Below, piece after piece: positions 17,900-25,303 of a stretch of DNA of 64,000 bases. The notes beneath the pieces are model-generated. The model did not search any database. It was not told where the DNA came from and saw nothing but the letters and a program-made list of their open reading frames with translations. Made by a program: the position numbers and the translations under genes. The DNA lies in contig NZ_CP117445.1 in the NCBI RefSeq assembly GCF_030687715.1, positions 499,501 through 563,500 of the forward strand, written 5' to 3'. Position 1 is the first letter of the stretch, and every line of letters begins with the position of its first letter. The DNA comes from Pseudomonas sp. FP2196 (GTDB taxonomy: Bacteria > Pseudomonadota > Gammaproteobacteria > Pseudomonadales > Pseudomonadaceae).

Positions 17900-18220
17900 A
17901 TGAAAACGCTAACACCCGATCCACCCTACGAAAAAATCATCCCCCATCCCGACAATCGCTTCATGGCCCTCACCGGCAATTGCAGCGACATGCCCACCCT
18001 GTTCATCGACACCCACGTCCCCTCCGACATCCTGATGGACGCCGCCAACCACCGCATCCGCACCGTCGTCCAGGTGCTGGAAAACCTGTGCATGCGCGGC
18101 TCGATCGAGTGCGACTCGATGATCCTCAGCGACTTCGCCCAGCTCTGCGTGATTCCATTACGTGATGGGTGTGATGTACTCGATGTCATCGGCAAGCGGT
18201 TGCGCGCGATGCCTTCCTGA
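17900..18220 (+). CDS. Small DUF6124/DUF3077-like protein
   Basis: 106-residue protein without signal peptide or membrane segment. It opens MKTLTPDPP and has a predicted helical second half (AANHRIRTVVQVLENLCMRG, then DFAQLCVIPLRDGCDVLDVIGKRL), which is the layout of the short Pseudomonas-restricted DUF6124/DUF3077 family of unknown function. The ATG at 17900 has AGAGG nine bases upstream. The frame is open upstream through the leader element, but that part is repeat-like and probably untranslated. It sits between a T6SS adaptor and an immunity gene, so a link to that island is possible but unproven. Confidence 0.65.
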   Translation: MKTLTPDPPYEKIIPHPDNRFMALTGNCSDMPTLFIDTHVPSDILMDAANHRIRTVVQVLENLCMRGSIECDSMILSDFAQLCVIPLRDGCDVLDVIGKRLRAMPS

Positions 18221-18237
18221 GTTTTCAGGAGCAAGAT

Positions 18238-18310
18238 CAAAAGATCGCAGCCTTCGGCAGCTCCTGCATAGAATCCCCTGTAGGAGCTGCCGAAGGCTGC
18301 GATCTTTTGA
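18238..18310. repeat. REPIN of the GATCGCAGCCTTCGGCAG type
   Basis: Inverted arms around 18238-18269 and 18280-18310 (core GATCGCAGCCTTCGGCAGCT) with a short loop, between the convergent DUF6124-like and Tai4-like genes. Confidence 0.9.
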
Positions 18311-18327
18311 CGTTGAGGGTGCGTCAG

Positions 18328-18741
18328 TCAGTCTGCGATGTAGCGATCCTGAGTCTTGATAAAACTCTCGAAAGCCTCTGAGTTGTACACCTCCAGGCAC
18401 CCATAAAAAACGACATTACTGTTCGAGTGTTTGCTGATCGACGGGGTCTGCTCGTAGGCCGCATACACATAGTTTCTGGTTTCTTTATATGGATCGTGCA
18501 GCACTTGCAGCGTGTCTTCATTCTGCAGGACGGTGTACATGCCTTTGCCCATGAACGAGTAAGCGCCAGCGGACAGACCGATGTCCTTTTCCAAGGCTGA
18601 ATTTTCTTTGAATGGCTTCAGGATGCAGTGACTCAAGCCGTAGTTCTTGAGCATTTGGCGGGCCTGCGCAATGTGGTTTTCGCCCGAAACAGCGTGCATT
18701 GAGCAGATCAGACACAGAGAGAAAAAGATCGGGTGACGCAC
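18328..18741 (-). CDS. Tai4-like T6SS amidase immunity protein (orphan)
   Basis: 137-residue protein starting at GTG 18741, with AGGAAG eight bases upstream. A signal peptide (hydrophobic FFSLCLICSMHAVSG, cleavage near residue 20) sends it to the periplasm. The mature part follows the Tai4 pattern: NYGLSHC near the N-terminus, a central KDIGLSAGAYSFMGKG, and CLEVYNSEAFESFI near the end, with the two cysteines in positions fitting the family's disulfide. Tai4 proteins bind and block Tae4 peptidoglycan amidases. No Tae4-like gene lies in the neighbourhood, only a vgrG with a broken adaptor on the other side. It is therefore either an orphan immunity gene against neighbours' toxins or a relic. 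Confidence 0.68.
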   Translation of the reverse strand: MRHPIFFSLCLICSMHAVSGENHIAQARQMLKNYGLSHCILKPFKENSALEKDIGLSAGAYSFMGKGMYTVLQNEDTLQVLHDPYKETRNYVYAAYEQTPSISKHSNSNVVFYGCLEVYNSEAFESFIKTQDRYIAD

Positions 18742-18904
18742 GGGTTGGACTTCCTGTCGGCTAGTACCTGCCAGTTAAGCGAGATAAATGACCCGTGGCG
18801 AGGGGGTTGGGTCAGATTCTTAATAGGTAAGAGGCCGCTCGGCCGCCAACCCCTGACTTGCCGGCCGGTAAAAGGTAAACTTTGCGCCCTTCGCAGGAGC
18901 AGCC

Positions 18905-19744
18905 ATGAATTATCGTCACGCCTTCCATGCCGGCAATCACGCCGATGTGTTCAAACACCTGACCTTGACCCGCCTCATCGCCCTGATGTCGCGCAAGGAA
19001 CAGCCGTTTGCCTATCTCGACACGCACGCCGGCATCGGTCTGTATGACTTGCAGGGCGATCAGGCCAATCGCACCGGCGAATATCTGGAAGGCATCGCGC
19101 GCTTGTGGGATCAGCCGGATCTGCCGGCGCTGACCGCCGATTACATGAAGGTGCTGCACGAGATGAACCCGGATGGCCAGTTGCGCTACTACCCGGGTTC
19201 GCCGGAGCTGGCGCGGCGCCTGACGCGCCCGCAGGATCGGGTGATGCTCAACGAGAAGCACCCGGAAGACGGCGTGCTGCTCAAGGACAACATGGCCGGT
19301 GATCGTCGGGTGAAGGTTCATCTTGGCGAGGGCTGGCATGTGGCGCGGGCGATGTTGCCGGTGCAGGAAAAACGCGCGGTGATGTTGATTGATCCGCCGT
19401 TCGAGCAGCTCGATGAAATGCAACGCTGCGCGGCGTCGTTGAAAGAGGCGATTGGCCGCATGCGCCAAACCGTGGCGGCGATCTGGTATCCGGTGAAGGA
19501 TCAGCGTGCGCTGCGGCGTTTTTATCAGGACTTGGCCGGCACCGGTGCGCCGAAGTTGTTGCGCGTGGAGTTGCTGGTGCATCCGCTGGATACGCCGAAC
19601 AGCTTGAACGGCTCCGGGATGGCGATTGCCAATCCGCCGTGGGGGCTGGAGGAAGAATTGCGTGAGCTGCTGCCGTGGCTGTCCAAGAAATTGGGCCAGA
19701 CCCAGGGTGGGTGGCAGATGGATTGGTTGATTGCCGAGAGCTGA
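18905..19744 (+). CDS. rlmJ: 23S rRNA (adenine-2030-N6)-methyltransferase RlmJ
   Basis: 279-residue SAM-dependent methyltransferase that modifies A2030 of 23S rRNA. The family start MNYRHAFHAGNHADVFKH is intact. The SAM-binding strand is AYLDTHAGIGLYDL, and the catalytic motif is the DPPF of LIDPPFEQLDEM. Its length equals that of E. coli RlmJ (YhiR). The ATG is preceded by AGGAGC. It corresponds to PAO1 PA5019. Confidence 0.95.
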   Translation: MNYRHAFHAGNHADVFKHLTLTRLIALMSRKEQPFAYLDTHAGIGLYDLQGDQANRTGEYLEGIARLWDQPDLPALTADYMKVLHEMNPDGQLRYYPGSPELARRLTRPQDRVMLNEKHPEDGVLLKDNMAGDRRVKVHLGEGWHVARAMLPVQEKRAVMLIDPPFEQLDEMQRCAASLKEAIGRMRQTVAAIWYPVKDQRALRRFYQDLAGTGAPKLLRVELLVHPLDTPNSLNGSGMAIANPPWGLEEELRELLPWLSKKLGQTQGGWQMDWLIAES

Positions 19745-19756
19745 TCAACGGTAAGA

Positions 19757-19863
19757 TCAAAAGATCGCAGCCTGCGGCAGCTCCTACAGGGTTCAGTGTC
19801 GTTCACAAATGCGTGGACGATCATGGAACCTCTGTAGGAGCTGCCGAAGGCTGCGATCTTTTG
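19757..19863. repeat. REPIN with unequal arms (CCTGCGGCAG / CCGAAGGC variants)
   Basis: The left arm at 19757-19789 carries GATCGCAGCCTGCGGCAG. The right arm at 19833-19863 carries CTGCCGAAGGCTGCGATC, the complement of the CCTTCGGCAG variant, with 43 bases between them. The arms therefore belong to two sequence variants seen separately at 1871 and 18238. Confidence 0.88.
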
Positions 19864-19873
19864 CTTTCAGGGT

Positions 19874-20539
19874 TTAATTACCCGCCAGGCTCGGTGGCAT
19901 GCACACGCCGGTGCCGCCAATCCCGCAGTAGCCTTCAGGGTTTTTCGCCAGGTATTGCTGGTGATACGTCTCGGCGAAGTACACGGTCGGCGCCTGTTCG
20001 ATCTCGGTGCTGATTTCACCCAGGCCGGCCTTCGACAGTTCCGCCTGATACACAGCTTTGCTTTTCAGCGCCGCATCCAGATGCTCAGGCGAGGTCGCAT
20101 AGATCACCGAGCGGTACTGGGTGCCAATGTCGTTGCCCTGACGCATGCCCTGCGTCGGGTTGTGCAGTTCCCAGAACATCGCCAGCAGCTCTTCGTAGCT
20201 GACTTTGGCCTTGTCATACACCACCAGTACCACTTCGGCGTGGCCGGTCAGGCCCGAGCAGACTTCTTCGTAGGTCGGGTTCGGCGTGAAGCCGCCGGCG
20301 TAGCCGACCACGGTGCTGACCACGCCTTCGCGCTGCCAGAAGCGACGTTCGGCGCCCCAGAAGCAGCCCAGACCGAAAATCGCAAAATCGACGTCCTGGA
20401 AAAACGGGCCAAGCAGTGGTGTTTCTTCGAAGACAAAGTGCTTTTCAGGCAGGGTCATCGCGGTTTCGCGGCCGGGCAGAGCTTGTTCTTTAGTCGGGAG
20501 CACGTTTTTGTTCACCAGAATTTCCGAGCGCAGAACCAT
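19874..20539 (-). CDS. msrA: Peptide methionine sulfoxide reductase MsrA
   Basis: 221-residue MsrA reducing the S-epimer of methionine sulfoxide in proteins and free methionine, using thioredoxin. The catalytic cysteine lies in [13 protein letters not shown]. The YAGG and [14 protein letters not shown] segments are typical, with resolving cysteines near the C-terminus. The ATG at 20539 has AGAGGAA six bases upstream. Its position next to dipA matches PAO1 PA5018. Confidence 0.97.
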   Translation of the reverse strand: MVLRSEILVNKNVLPTKEQALPGRETAMTLPEKHFVFEETPLLGPFFQDVDFAIFGLGCFWGAERRFWQREGVVSTVVGYAGGFTPNPTYEEVCSGLTGHAEVVLVVYDKAKVSYEELLAMFWELHNPTQGMRQGNDIGTQYRSVIYATSPEHLDAALKSKAVYQAELSKAGLGEISTEIEQAPTVYFAETYHQQYLAKNPEGYCGIGGTGVCMPPSLAGN

Positions 20540-20676
20540 GATCGTTCCTCTCAGTCAGGATGGGATGTAAAAAGTCAGACCGCCAGTGTGCCCAATGATG
20601 CCCAGTTAATCACTAGTCAAAATGTGCGGGTACTCGCACACATTGCAGGAGTGAGCCTGCAAGGGATCGGTGGTTA

Positions 20677-23373
20677 TTAGAGGCAGAGCGGGCCGCGCGG
20701 GTAGCGTTTGAGCGCCTGGATCAGCTCGCCGCCGGGGATCGGCCGGTCGAACAGGTAGCCTTGGCCGACGTCGCAGCGGTGACGACGCAGGAACGCCAGT
20801 TGCTCGGCGGTCTCGATGCCTTCGGCCACGACCTTGAGTTTCAGGTTGTGGGCCATGGCGATCACCGCGGAGGTGATTTCCATGTCGTCCTGGTTGTCGG
20901 GGATTTCGTGGATGAAGCTGCGATCGATCTTGATGATGTCGATCGGGAATTTCTTCAGGTAGCTGAGCGACGAATAACCGGTGCCGAAGTCGTCCATGGC
21001 CAGGGTCAGGCCCAGGCGCTTGAGCTGATCGAGCTGCAAGTGCGTGTCTTCGGTGGCTTCCAGCAGCAGGCCTTCGGTCAATTCCAGTTCGAGCAAATTG
21101 GCCGGCAGCGCTTCTTCCTTGAGGATATTGGCGATGGAGGCGACCAGATCCGGGTCGGAGAACTGTTTCGGCGAGAGGTTGATCGCCACTTGCAGATTGC
21201 CCAAGCCGGCAGCAGTCAAAGCCTTGCTCATGCGGCAGGCCTGGCGGGCGATCCATTTGCCGATCGGGATGATCAGGCCGGTCTCTTCGGCGACGCTGAT
21301 GAACTGGTCCGGGCGGATCATGCCGCGTTCCGGGTGGTTCCAGCGTAGCAGCGCTTCCATGCCCAACAGGCGACCGCTGCGCAGGCACAGCTTGGGCTGG
21401 TAGAACACGTCCAGCTCGTTCTGGGTCAGGGCGCGGCGCAGGTTGTTCTCGACGAACAGTTTGTAACTGGCCTCGGCGTTCAGCGCCTCGGTGAAAACTT
21501 GCACCTGATGTTTGCCGTTGGCCTTGGCCTTGTGCAGCGCCAAACCGGCGTTACGCATCAGGGTCTGCGGATCGCGACCGTGCAGCGGTGCACACGCCAG
21601 GCCCACGGAGCCGGTGACGCTGATCAACTGGTTGTCGACGAACATCGGCTTGTCGAGGGTCATCAGCAATTGGCTGGCGATCTGCTGGCCGGCTTCAAGG
21701 TCGGTGTTGTCGAGCAACACGGCGAATTCGTTACTGGCGAAGCGGGCGAGGCTGCCGCTCGGGCTCAGGCTGTTGCGCAAGCGCCGGGCGAGGCTGATCA
21801 GCAGTTTGTCGCCAGTCTGGTGGCCGAGGCTGTCGTTGATCCGCTTGAAATTATCGATGTCCACCAGCAACAGGCTGATCGGCGTATCGCTATCCCGGGC
21901 AAAGCGTTCGTCCAGATTGCGGATAAATGCCGGGCGGTTGCCGAGGTTGGTCAGGTTGTCGGTGTAGGCCAGGCGCTCGATGCGCTGCTGCGCCAGTTTG
22001 GTCTGGGTGATGTCTTCGTAAATGCCGATGTAATGGGTCAGCTCGCGGTTGTCACCGTAAACCTTGGAGATCGACAACTGGCCCCAGTACGGTTCGAGGT
22101 TCTTGCGGCGGCTCTTGAATTCGCCCTGCCAACTGTTGCTCTTGGCCAGCGCCGAGGGCGCGTCGAACAGCAGTTCGCTGAGGTTTTCCAGGGCCGGCAG
22201 TTCCGACAGGCGCTGGCCGTGGACTTCCTCGGTGGTGTACTGGGTGATCGCGGTGAAGCTTGGGTTGACGTACTCGACAACGCCGTCGCAGTTGACCAGC
22301 AAAAAGGCGTTGGCGCTTTGCTCGACCGCCCGCTGGAACAGGTGCAGGGCGCTGGTGGCGGTGCGGCGATTGTGATTGTTGATGACTTGCGCGAACTGGT
22401 CGGCCAGCTCACCGGCAAAGGCGATTTCATCGGACTGCCAGGCGCGGGTGACGCCGGTCTGTTCCAGGCACAGCACGCCGACTACCTGGCCGTCGACGCG
22501 GATGCTGGCGTCGAGCATGGCGTTGACGTCGCGCGGGCGCAGGGCTTCGGCCATCTCCCGGGTGCGCGGGTCACGCATTGCGTTGTGCGCGTCGATGGCG
22601 CGGCTGCTGTGCAGGGCTTCCATGTAATCGGGGAAGCTGCTGATGTCGATCACGTCCGGCAGGATGTATTCCTGGGTCGCGCGGTGGTAAGCCGAGATCG
22701 GCAACAGTTGCTGGCCTTCGAGGTTCCACAGGCTGGCACAGTCGATTTCGTAGATATCGCAGGCGCAGCGGGTGATCAGTTCGGCGGCTTCTTGCAACGA
22801 GTTTTGGGTGCTGTAGCGCTGGCGGGCGAGCAGCAGAATCAGATCTTGCTGGGCGCGGACGCGTTCGAGGTGTTGCAGTTGTTCCTGCTGGGCGCGCTGA
22901 TTCAGTTCAAGGGCGATTTGCAGGCGGGAGTTCTGGGTTTCGAGGTCGACGGAGGGCAGCAGCGGCGCTTCGTCGAATACGTCATCGACCGCCAGCAGAT
23001 AACCACGCAGCAGATGACGATTGTGCTGTTTATAGGCTTCACCCAGTTCAAGGATGCTCAGCGCACCCGCAGCGGTGTGCAGGGTGTAGCGCACCAGGTA
23101 ATGTGGACTTTTGGCGAGTTGCTGCTGGATCGCGTCATGCTGTTGATAGCGCGCTTCCGGCTCCATCAGGCTGGCGTAGGGCGAGCCGACCAGCGCACAC
23201 AACTCAACGGCGGGTTGACCGAACTGGCGTTCGCAATTGGGATCAAGAAACAGCATCGCCCAACTGGCTTCATTCAAGCGCTCGAAACGCAGCATGCCGA
23301 GCCGCGAGGGCACAGGCAACTGCGTCACTACCTCGGCCACCATACGGCTGGCGGCATCGGGTTGGCTCTTCAT
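20677..23373 (-). CDS. dipA: Cyclic-di-GMP phosphodiesterase DipA (PAS-GAF-GGDEF-EAL)
   Basis: 898-residue multidomain protein matching PAO1 DipA (PA5017), which lowers c-di-GMP during biofilm dispersal and is partitioned at cell division. A GAF-like domain lies at about 180-340 and a PAS domain at about 345-465 (NPSFTAITQYTTEEVHG). The GGDEF domain has the degenerate signature ASNEF near residue 548, so it should not make c-di-GMP. The EAL domain has an intact motif (LGMEALLRW, near 674) and DDFGTGYSSLSYL, so phosphodiesterase activity is expected. No membrane segment was found. The frame is open to 23487, but starting at ATG 23373 gives the known length. No strong ribosome-binding site is visible. 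Confidence 0.92.
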   Translation of the reverse strand: MKSQPDAASRMVAEVVTQLPVPSRLGMLRFERLNEASWAMLFLDPNCERQFGQPAVELCALVGSPYASLMEPEARYQQHDAIQQQLAKSPHYLVRYTLHTAAGALSILELGEAYKQHNRHLLRGYLLAVDDVFDEAPLLPSVDLETQNSRLQIALELNQRAQQEQLQHLERVRAQQDLILLLARQRYSTQNSLQEAAELITRCACDIYEIDCASLWNLEGQQLLPISAYHRATQEYILPDVIDISSFPDYMEALHSSRAIDAHNAMRDPRTREMAEALRPRDVNAMLDASIRVDGQVVGVLCLEQTGVTRAWQSDEIAFAGELADQFAQVINNHNRRTATSALHLFQRAVEQSANAFLLVNCDGVVEYVNPSFTAITQYTTEEVHGQRLSELPALENLSELLFDAPSALAKSNSWQGEFKSRRKNLEPYWGQLSISKVYGDNRELTHYIGIYEDITQTKLAQQRIERLAYTDNLTNLGNRPAFIRNLDERFARDSDTPISLLLVDIDNFKRINDSLGHQTGDKLLISLARRLRNSLSPSGSLARFASNEFAVLLDNTDLEAGQQIASQLLMTLDKPMFVDNQLISVTGSVGLACAPLHGRDPQTLMRNAGLALHKAKANGKHQVQVFTEALNAEASYKLFVENNLRRALTQNELDVFYQPKLCLRSGRLLGMEALLRWNHPERGMIRPDQFISVAEETGLIIPIGKWIARQACRMSKALTAAGLGNLQVAINLSPKQFSDPDLVASIANILKEEALPANLLELELTEGLLLEATEDTHLQLDQLKRLGLTLAMDDFGTGYSSLSYLKKFPIDIIKIDRSFIHEIPDNQDDMEITSAVIAMAHNLKLKVVAEGIETAEQLAFLRRHRCDVGQGYLFDRPIPGGELIQALKRYPRGPLCL

Positions 23374-23546
23374 GAAGGGAACTCGCTTGGAAATATGCTG
23401 AACGCGCCGGGCTCTCGCCCTCTTTACTGTTGCCTGCGGCAAGGTTGCATCATTGCGGCACTGACTGACAAGAGTGATGAAGGCCAAGTGCTATAAGAAT
23501 GTGTCGGCTGCACCGGGTATTTCTCCAGCGTCTGTCAGAAAAGAGT

Positions 23547-23621
23547 AAAAGATCGCAGCCTGCGGCAGCGCCAGCAGTGGAATGCGTTCCGTGTAGGCGC
23601 TGCCGCAGGCTGCGATCTTTT
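23547..23621. repeat. REPIN of the GATCGCAGCCTGCGGCAG type
   Basis: Inverted arms at 23547-23573 and 23594-23621. Each carries a one-base variant (CGGCAGCGCC instead of CGGCAGCTCC) that is compensated on the other arm, indicating paired change. It lies 6 bases from the stop of the PhoD-like gene. Confidence 0.9.
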
Positions 23622-23626
23622 AAGGT

Positions 23627-25024
23627 TTAACGTAGTTTTATGACGATCGACTGCAGCTGTTTGCCATTGCGATCATGGTAATTGACCAAAATCTGATCAG
23701 CCTCGACCACCACATGGGCAAAATTGTCCTCACTCACCACTTGGCTGGTCAGCTCATGTCGGTAATCGCCCGCAGCCGTGTGCTCCAGTGGCTGATCGAG
23801 AATGAATGTGGAGGCCTTGGCATACGGCAACAGTTTGCTGTTGTACAGCGGCGAAGAAACGATGGTGTGGACTTCGAAGTCCGGGTCTTCGCTGTGGGTC
23901 AGGCGCGCGGTCAGCGAGCCGTGCACGTCGCCGGAGATGAACACGACATTCTTGATCTGCCGAGCGCGGATGGTTTCCAGCAGGCGTAGCCGTTGTTCCG
24001 GGAAGGCTTTCCAGGCGTCATCGCCATGCAGTTTGCGATCCGGGTAGAACATCACGCTGGTGACCACGAACTTGACCCGTGCGGGACTGTTGATCAGCCA
24101 TTTGAGCAGCGCTTGTTCCTGAGCCTCATCGAGGATGCGTCGATCATCGGCCGACAAGTTACGGTGGGTGCGGCTGTCGGTTACGAACCATTCGATATCG
24201 CCGTCGCTGAACTGATACCAGTAATGCTCAAGTACTGAGCGATCAATTTGGCCGTTAGTTGTGAGTGGATGTACCGGGCTGTGACTGGCTTGATACAACT
24301 CATAGGCGGCCATGGCATTGCGGTATAAATCTTCGTCGGACTTGCTGGCATTGGCAGGCCAGTTATCTTCGATTTCATGATCATCCAGAATCATGTAAGT
24401 AGAGGTGCCGGACATCAGTCGTTTAATGTTGGGCTGGGAGAAGGCAGCGCGGTATTTTTCAAGTATGTCTTTATATTCGTGATCCGGTGCAATCAGATTC
24501 AAGTCATCGACATAGATTTGATCGCCGGTCATTAAAATCGCACTGATCGGCGGTTGCGCACCTTCAATCAATTGATTGATGGAGGCGAAGATCCGGTCGC
24601 CCAGTTGCGGCAGCGAAGCAATGCCTGCGGTCATGCGCAAGTAGCGGCAAGAGCCGATGATGTAGGCCCGCGCCTGCAAGGCTTTGCTGGAGCGGGTGCG
24701 GAACCGGTAGATCTCCCTGGGCCACTGCAGCGGTAGCTCCGCGACACTGTCCATGGTGTGAACCGGACTCATCGGGCTGAACCAGCCTGCCTGATACTCG
24801 TATTCGGTATCGCCGCTCAAGTTGTTGAGTGCGAAAACTTCTGACAGATCACGAAGTTCGCTAAGTTTGGCAAAGAGTGCGGGTGACCATTGTTCTGCTC
24901 CGGAGGCGCGATAACGTATTGCGCCAAACACAGTGGCGTTGTTTTGTCGGTCGCCGCGAATAAATATGCGTGCATGGTTAGTTGTGGTGTGGCCAATAAT
25001 CGGGCCGATAGCAGGTCTTAACAT
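23627..25024 (-). CDS. PhoD-like metallophosphatase
   Basis: 465-residue protein of the PhoD-type calcineurin-like phosphoesterase family. An N-terminal beta-domain (about 1-115) precedes the metallophosphatase core, with YIIGSCRY near 125, MTGDQIYVDD near 168, ILDDHEIEDNW near 213 and FISGDVHGS near 365, all metal-ligand motifs of the family. The frame is open to 25099, and ATG 25024 gives a sensible N-terminus (MLRPAIGPIIG). Classical PhoD is exported by Tat, but no twin-arginine or Sec signal is visible from either start, so a cytoplasmic role or another phosphoester substrate is possible. It sits between dipA and aceF, which I recall as adjacent in PAO1. Confidence 0.82.
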   Translation of the reverse strand: MLRPAIGPIIGHTTTNHARIFIRGDRQNNATVFGAIRYRASGAEQWSPALFAKLSELRDLSEVFALNNLSGDTEYEYQAGWFSPMSPVHTMDSVAELPLQWPREIYRFRTRSSKALQARAYIIGSCRYLRMTAGIASLPQLGDRIFASINQLIEGAQPPISAILMTGDQIYVDDLNLIAPDHEYKDILEKYRAAFSQPNIKRLMSGTSTYMILDDHEIEDNWPANASKSDEDLYRNAMAAYELYQASHSPVHPLTTNGQIDRSVLEHYWYQFSDGDIEWFVTDSRTHRNLSADDRRILDEAQEQALLKWLINSPARVKFVVTSVMFYPDRKLHGDDAWKAFPEQRLRLLETIRARQIKNVVFISGDVHGSLTARLTHSEDPDFEVHTIVSSPLYNSKLLPYAKASTFILDQPLEHTAAGDYRHELTSQVVSEDNFAHVVVEADQILVNYHDRNGKQLQSIVIKLR

Positions 25025-25203
25025 GTCGAATCCATTCGAGTGATTGCTGAATAAATATGGATGTGTGCAAGTTGCAGTTGTACAACTATTGCGTGCCAAG
25101 GTTAGTTGCGCGGGGGGTAAAAAAGATCGGTGTGAATCCGACTTGGGTTGTGGCTGATATCAGCAAAACCTGTAGGAAAAAACCAAGCGTGGTTTTTTTC
25201 AGG

Positions 25204-25230
25204 CAAAAAAAGCCCCGTCAATTGACGGGG
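25204..25230 (-). terminator. Rho-independent terminator downstream of aceF
   Basis: The perfect palindrome CCCCGTCAATTGACGGGG (25213-25230) is followed on the aceF strand by CTTTTTTT. It ends the aceE-aceF transcript about 75 bases past the aceF stop. Confidence 0.88.
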
Positions 25231-25271
25231 TTGAGGTACGAGCGTGTGGCGCTCGAAAACGTGAAACACCA

Positions 25272-25297
25272 GCGGCCCTCCGTTGCCGGAGGGCCGC
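25272..25297 (-). other. Strong GC hairpin directly after the aceF stop
   Basis: GCGGCCCTCCG pairs perfectly with CGGAGGGCCGC (11 bp, loop TTGC), 7 bases beyond the aceF stop and upstream of the terminator. With no T-run it is more likely an mRNA 3'-end protecting stem or an imperfect first terminator. Confidence 0.6.
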
Positions 25298-25303
25298 CAG
25301 GGA

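Noticed and set aside
17709..17903. Small frames in the region before the DUF6124-like gene
   Set aside because: They run through a hairpin-rich leader, lack ribosome-binding sites and conserved sequence, and compete in several frames.
18742..18904. Possible small gene between the Tai4-like gene and rlmJ
   Set aside because: No frame with a ribosome-binding site. The stretch probably holds only the divergent promoters.
1871..23621. Scattered identical palindromes considered as a CRISPR array or transposon ends
   Set aside because: They are widely spaced single doublets between genes without spacers, transposase or target duplications, and match known Pseudomonas REP/REPIN families.
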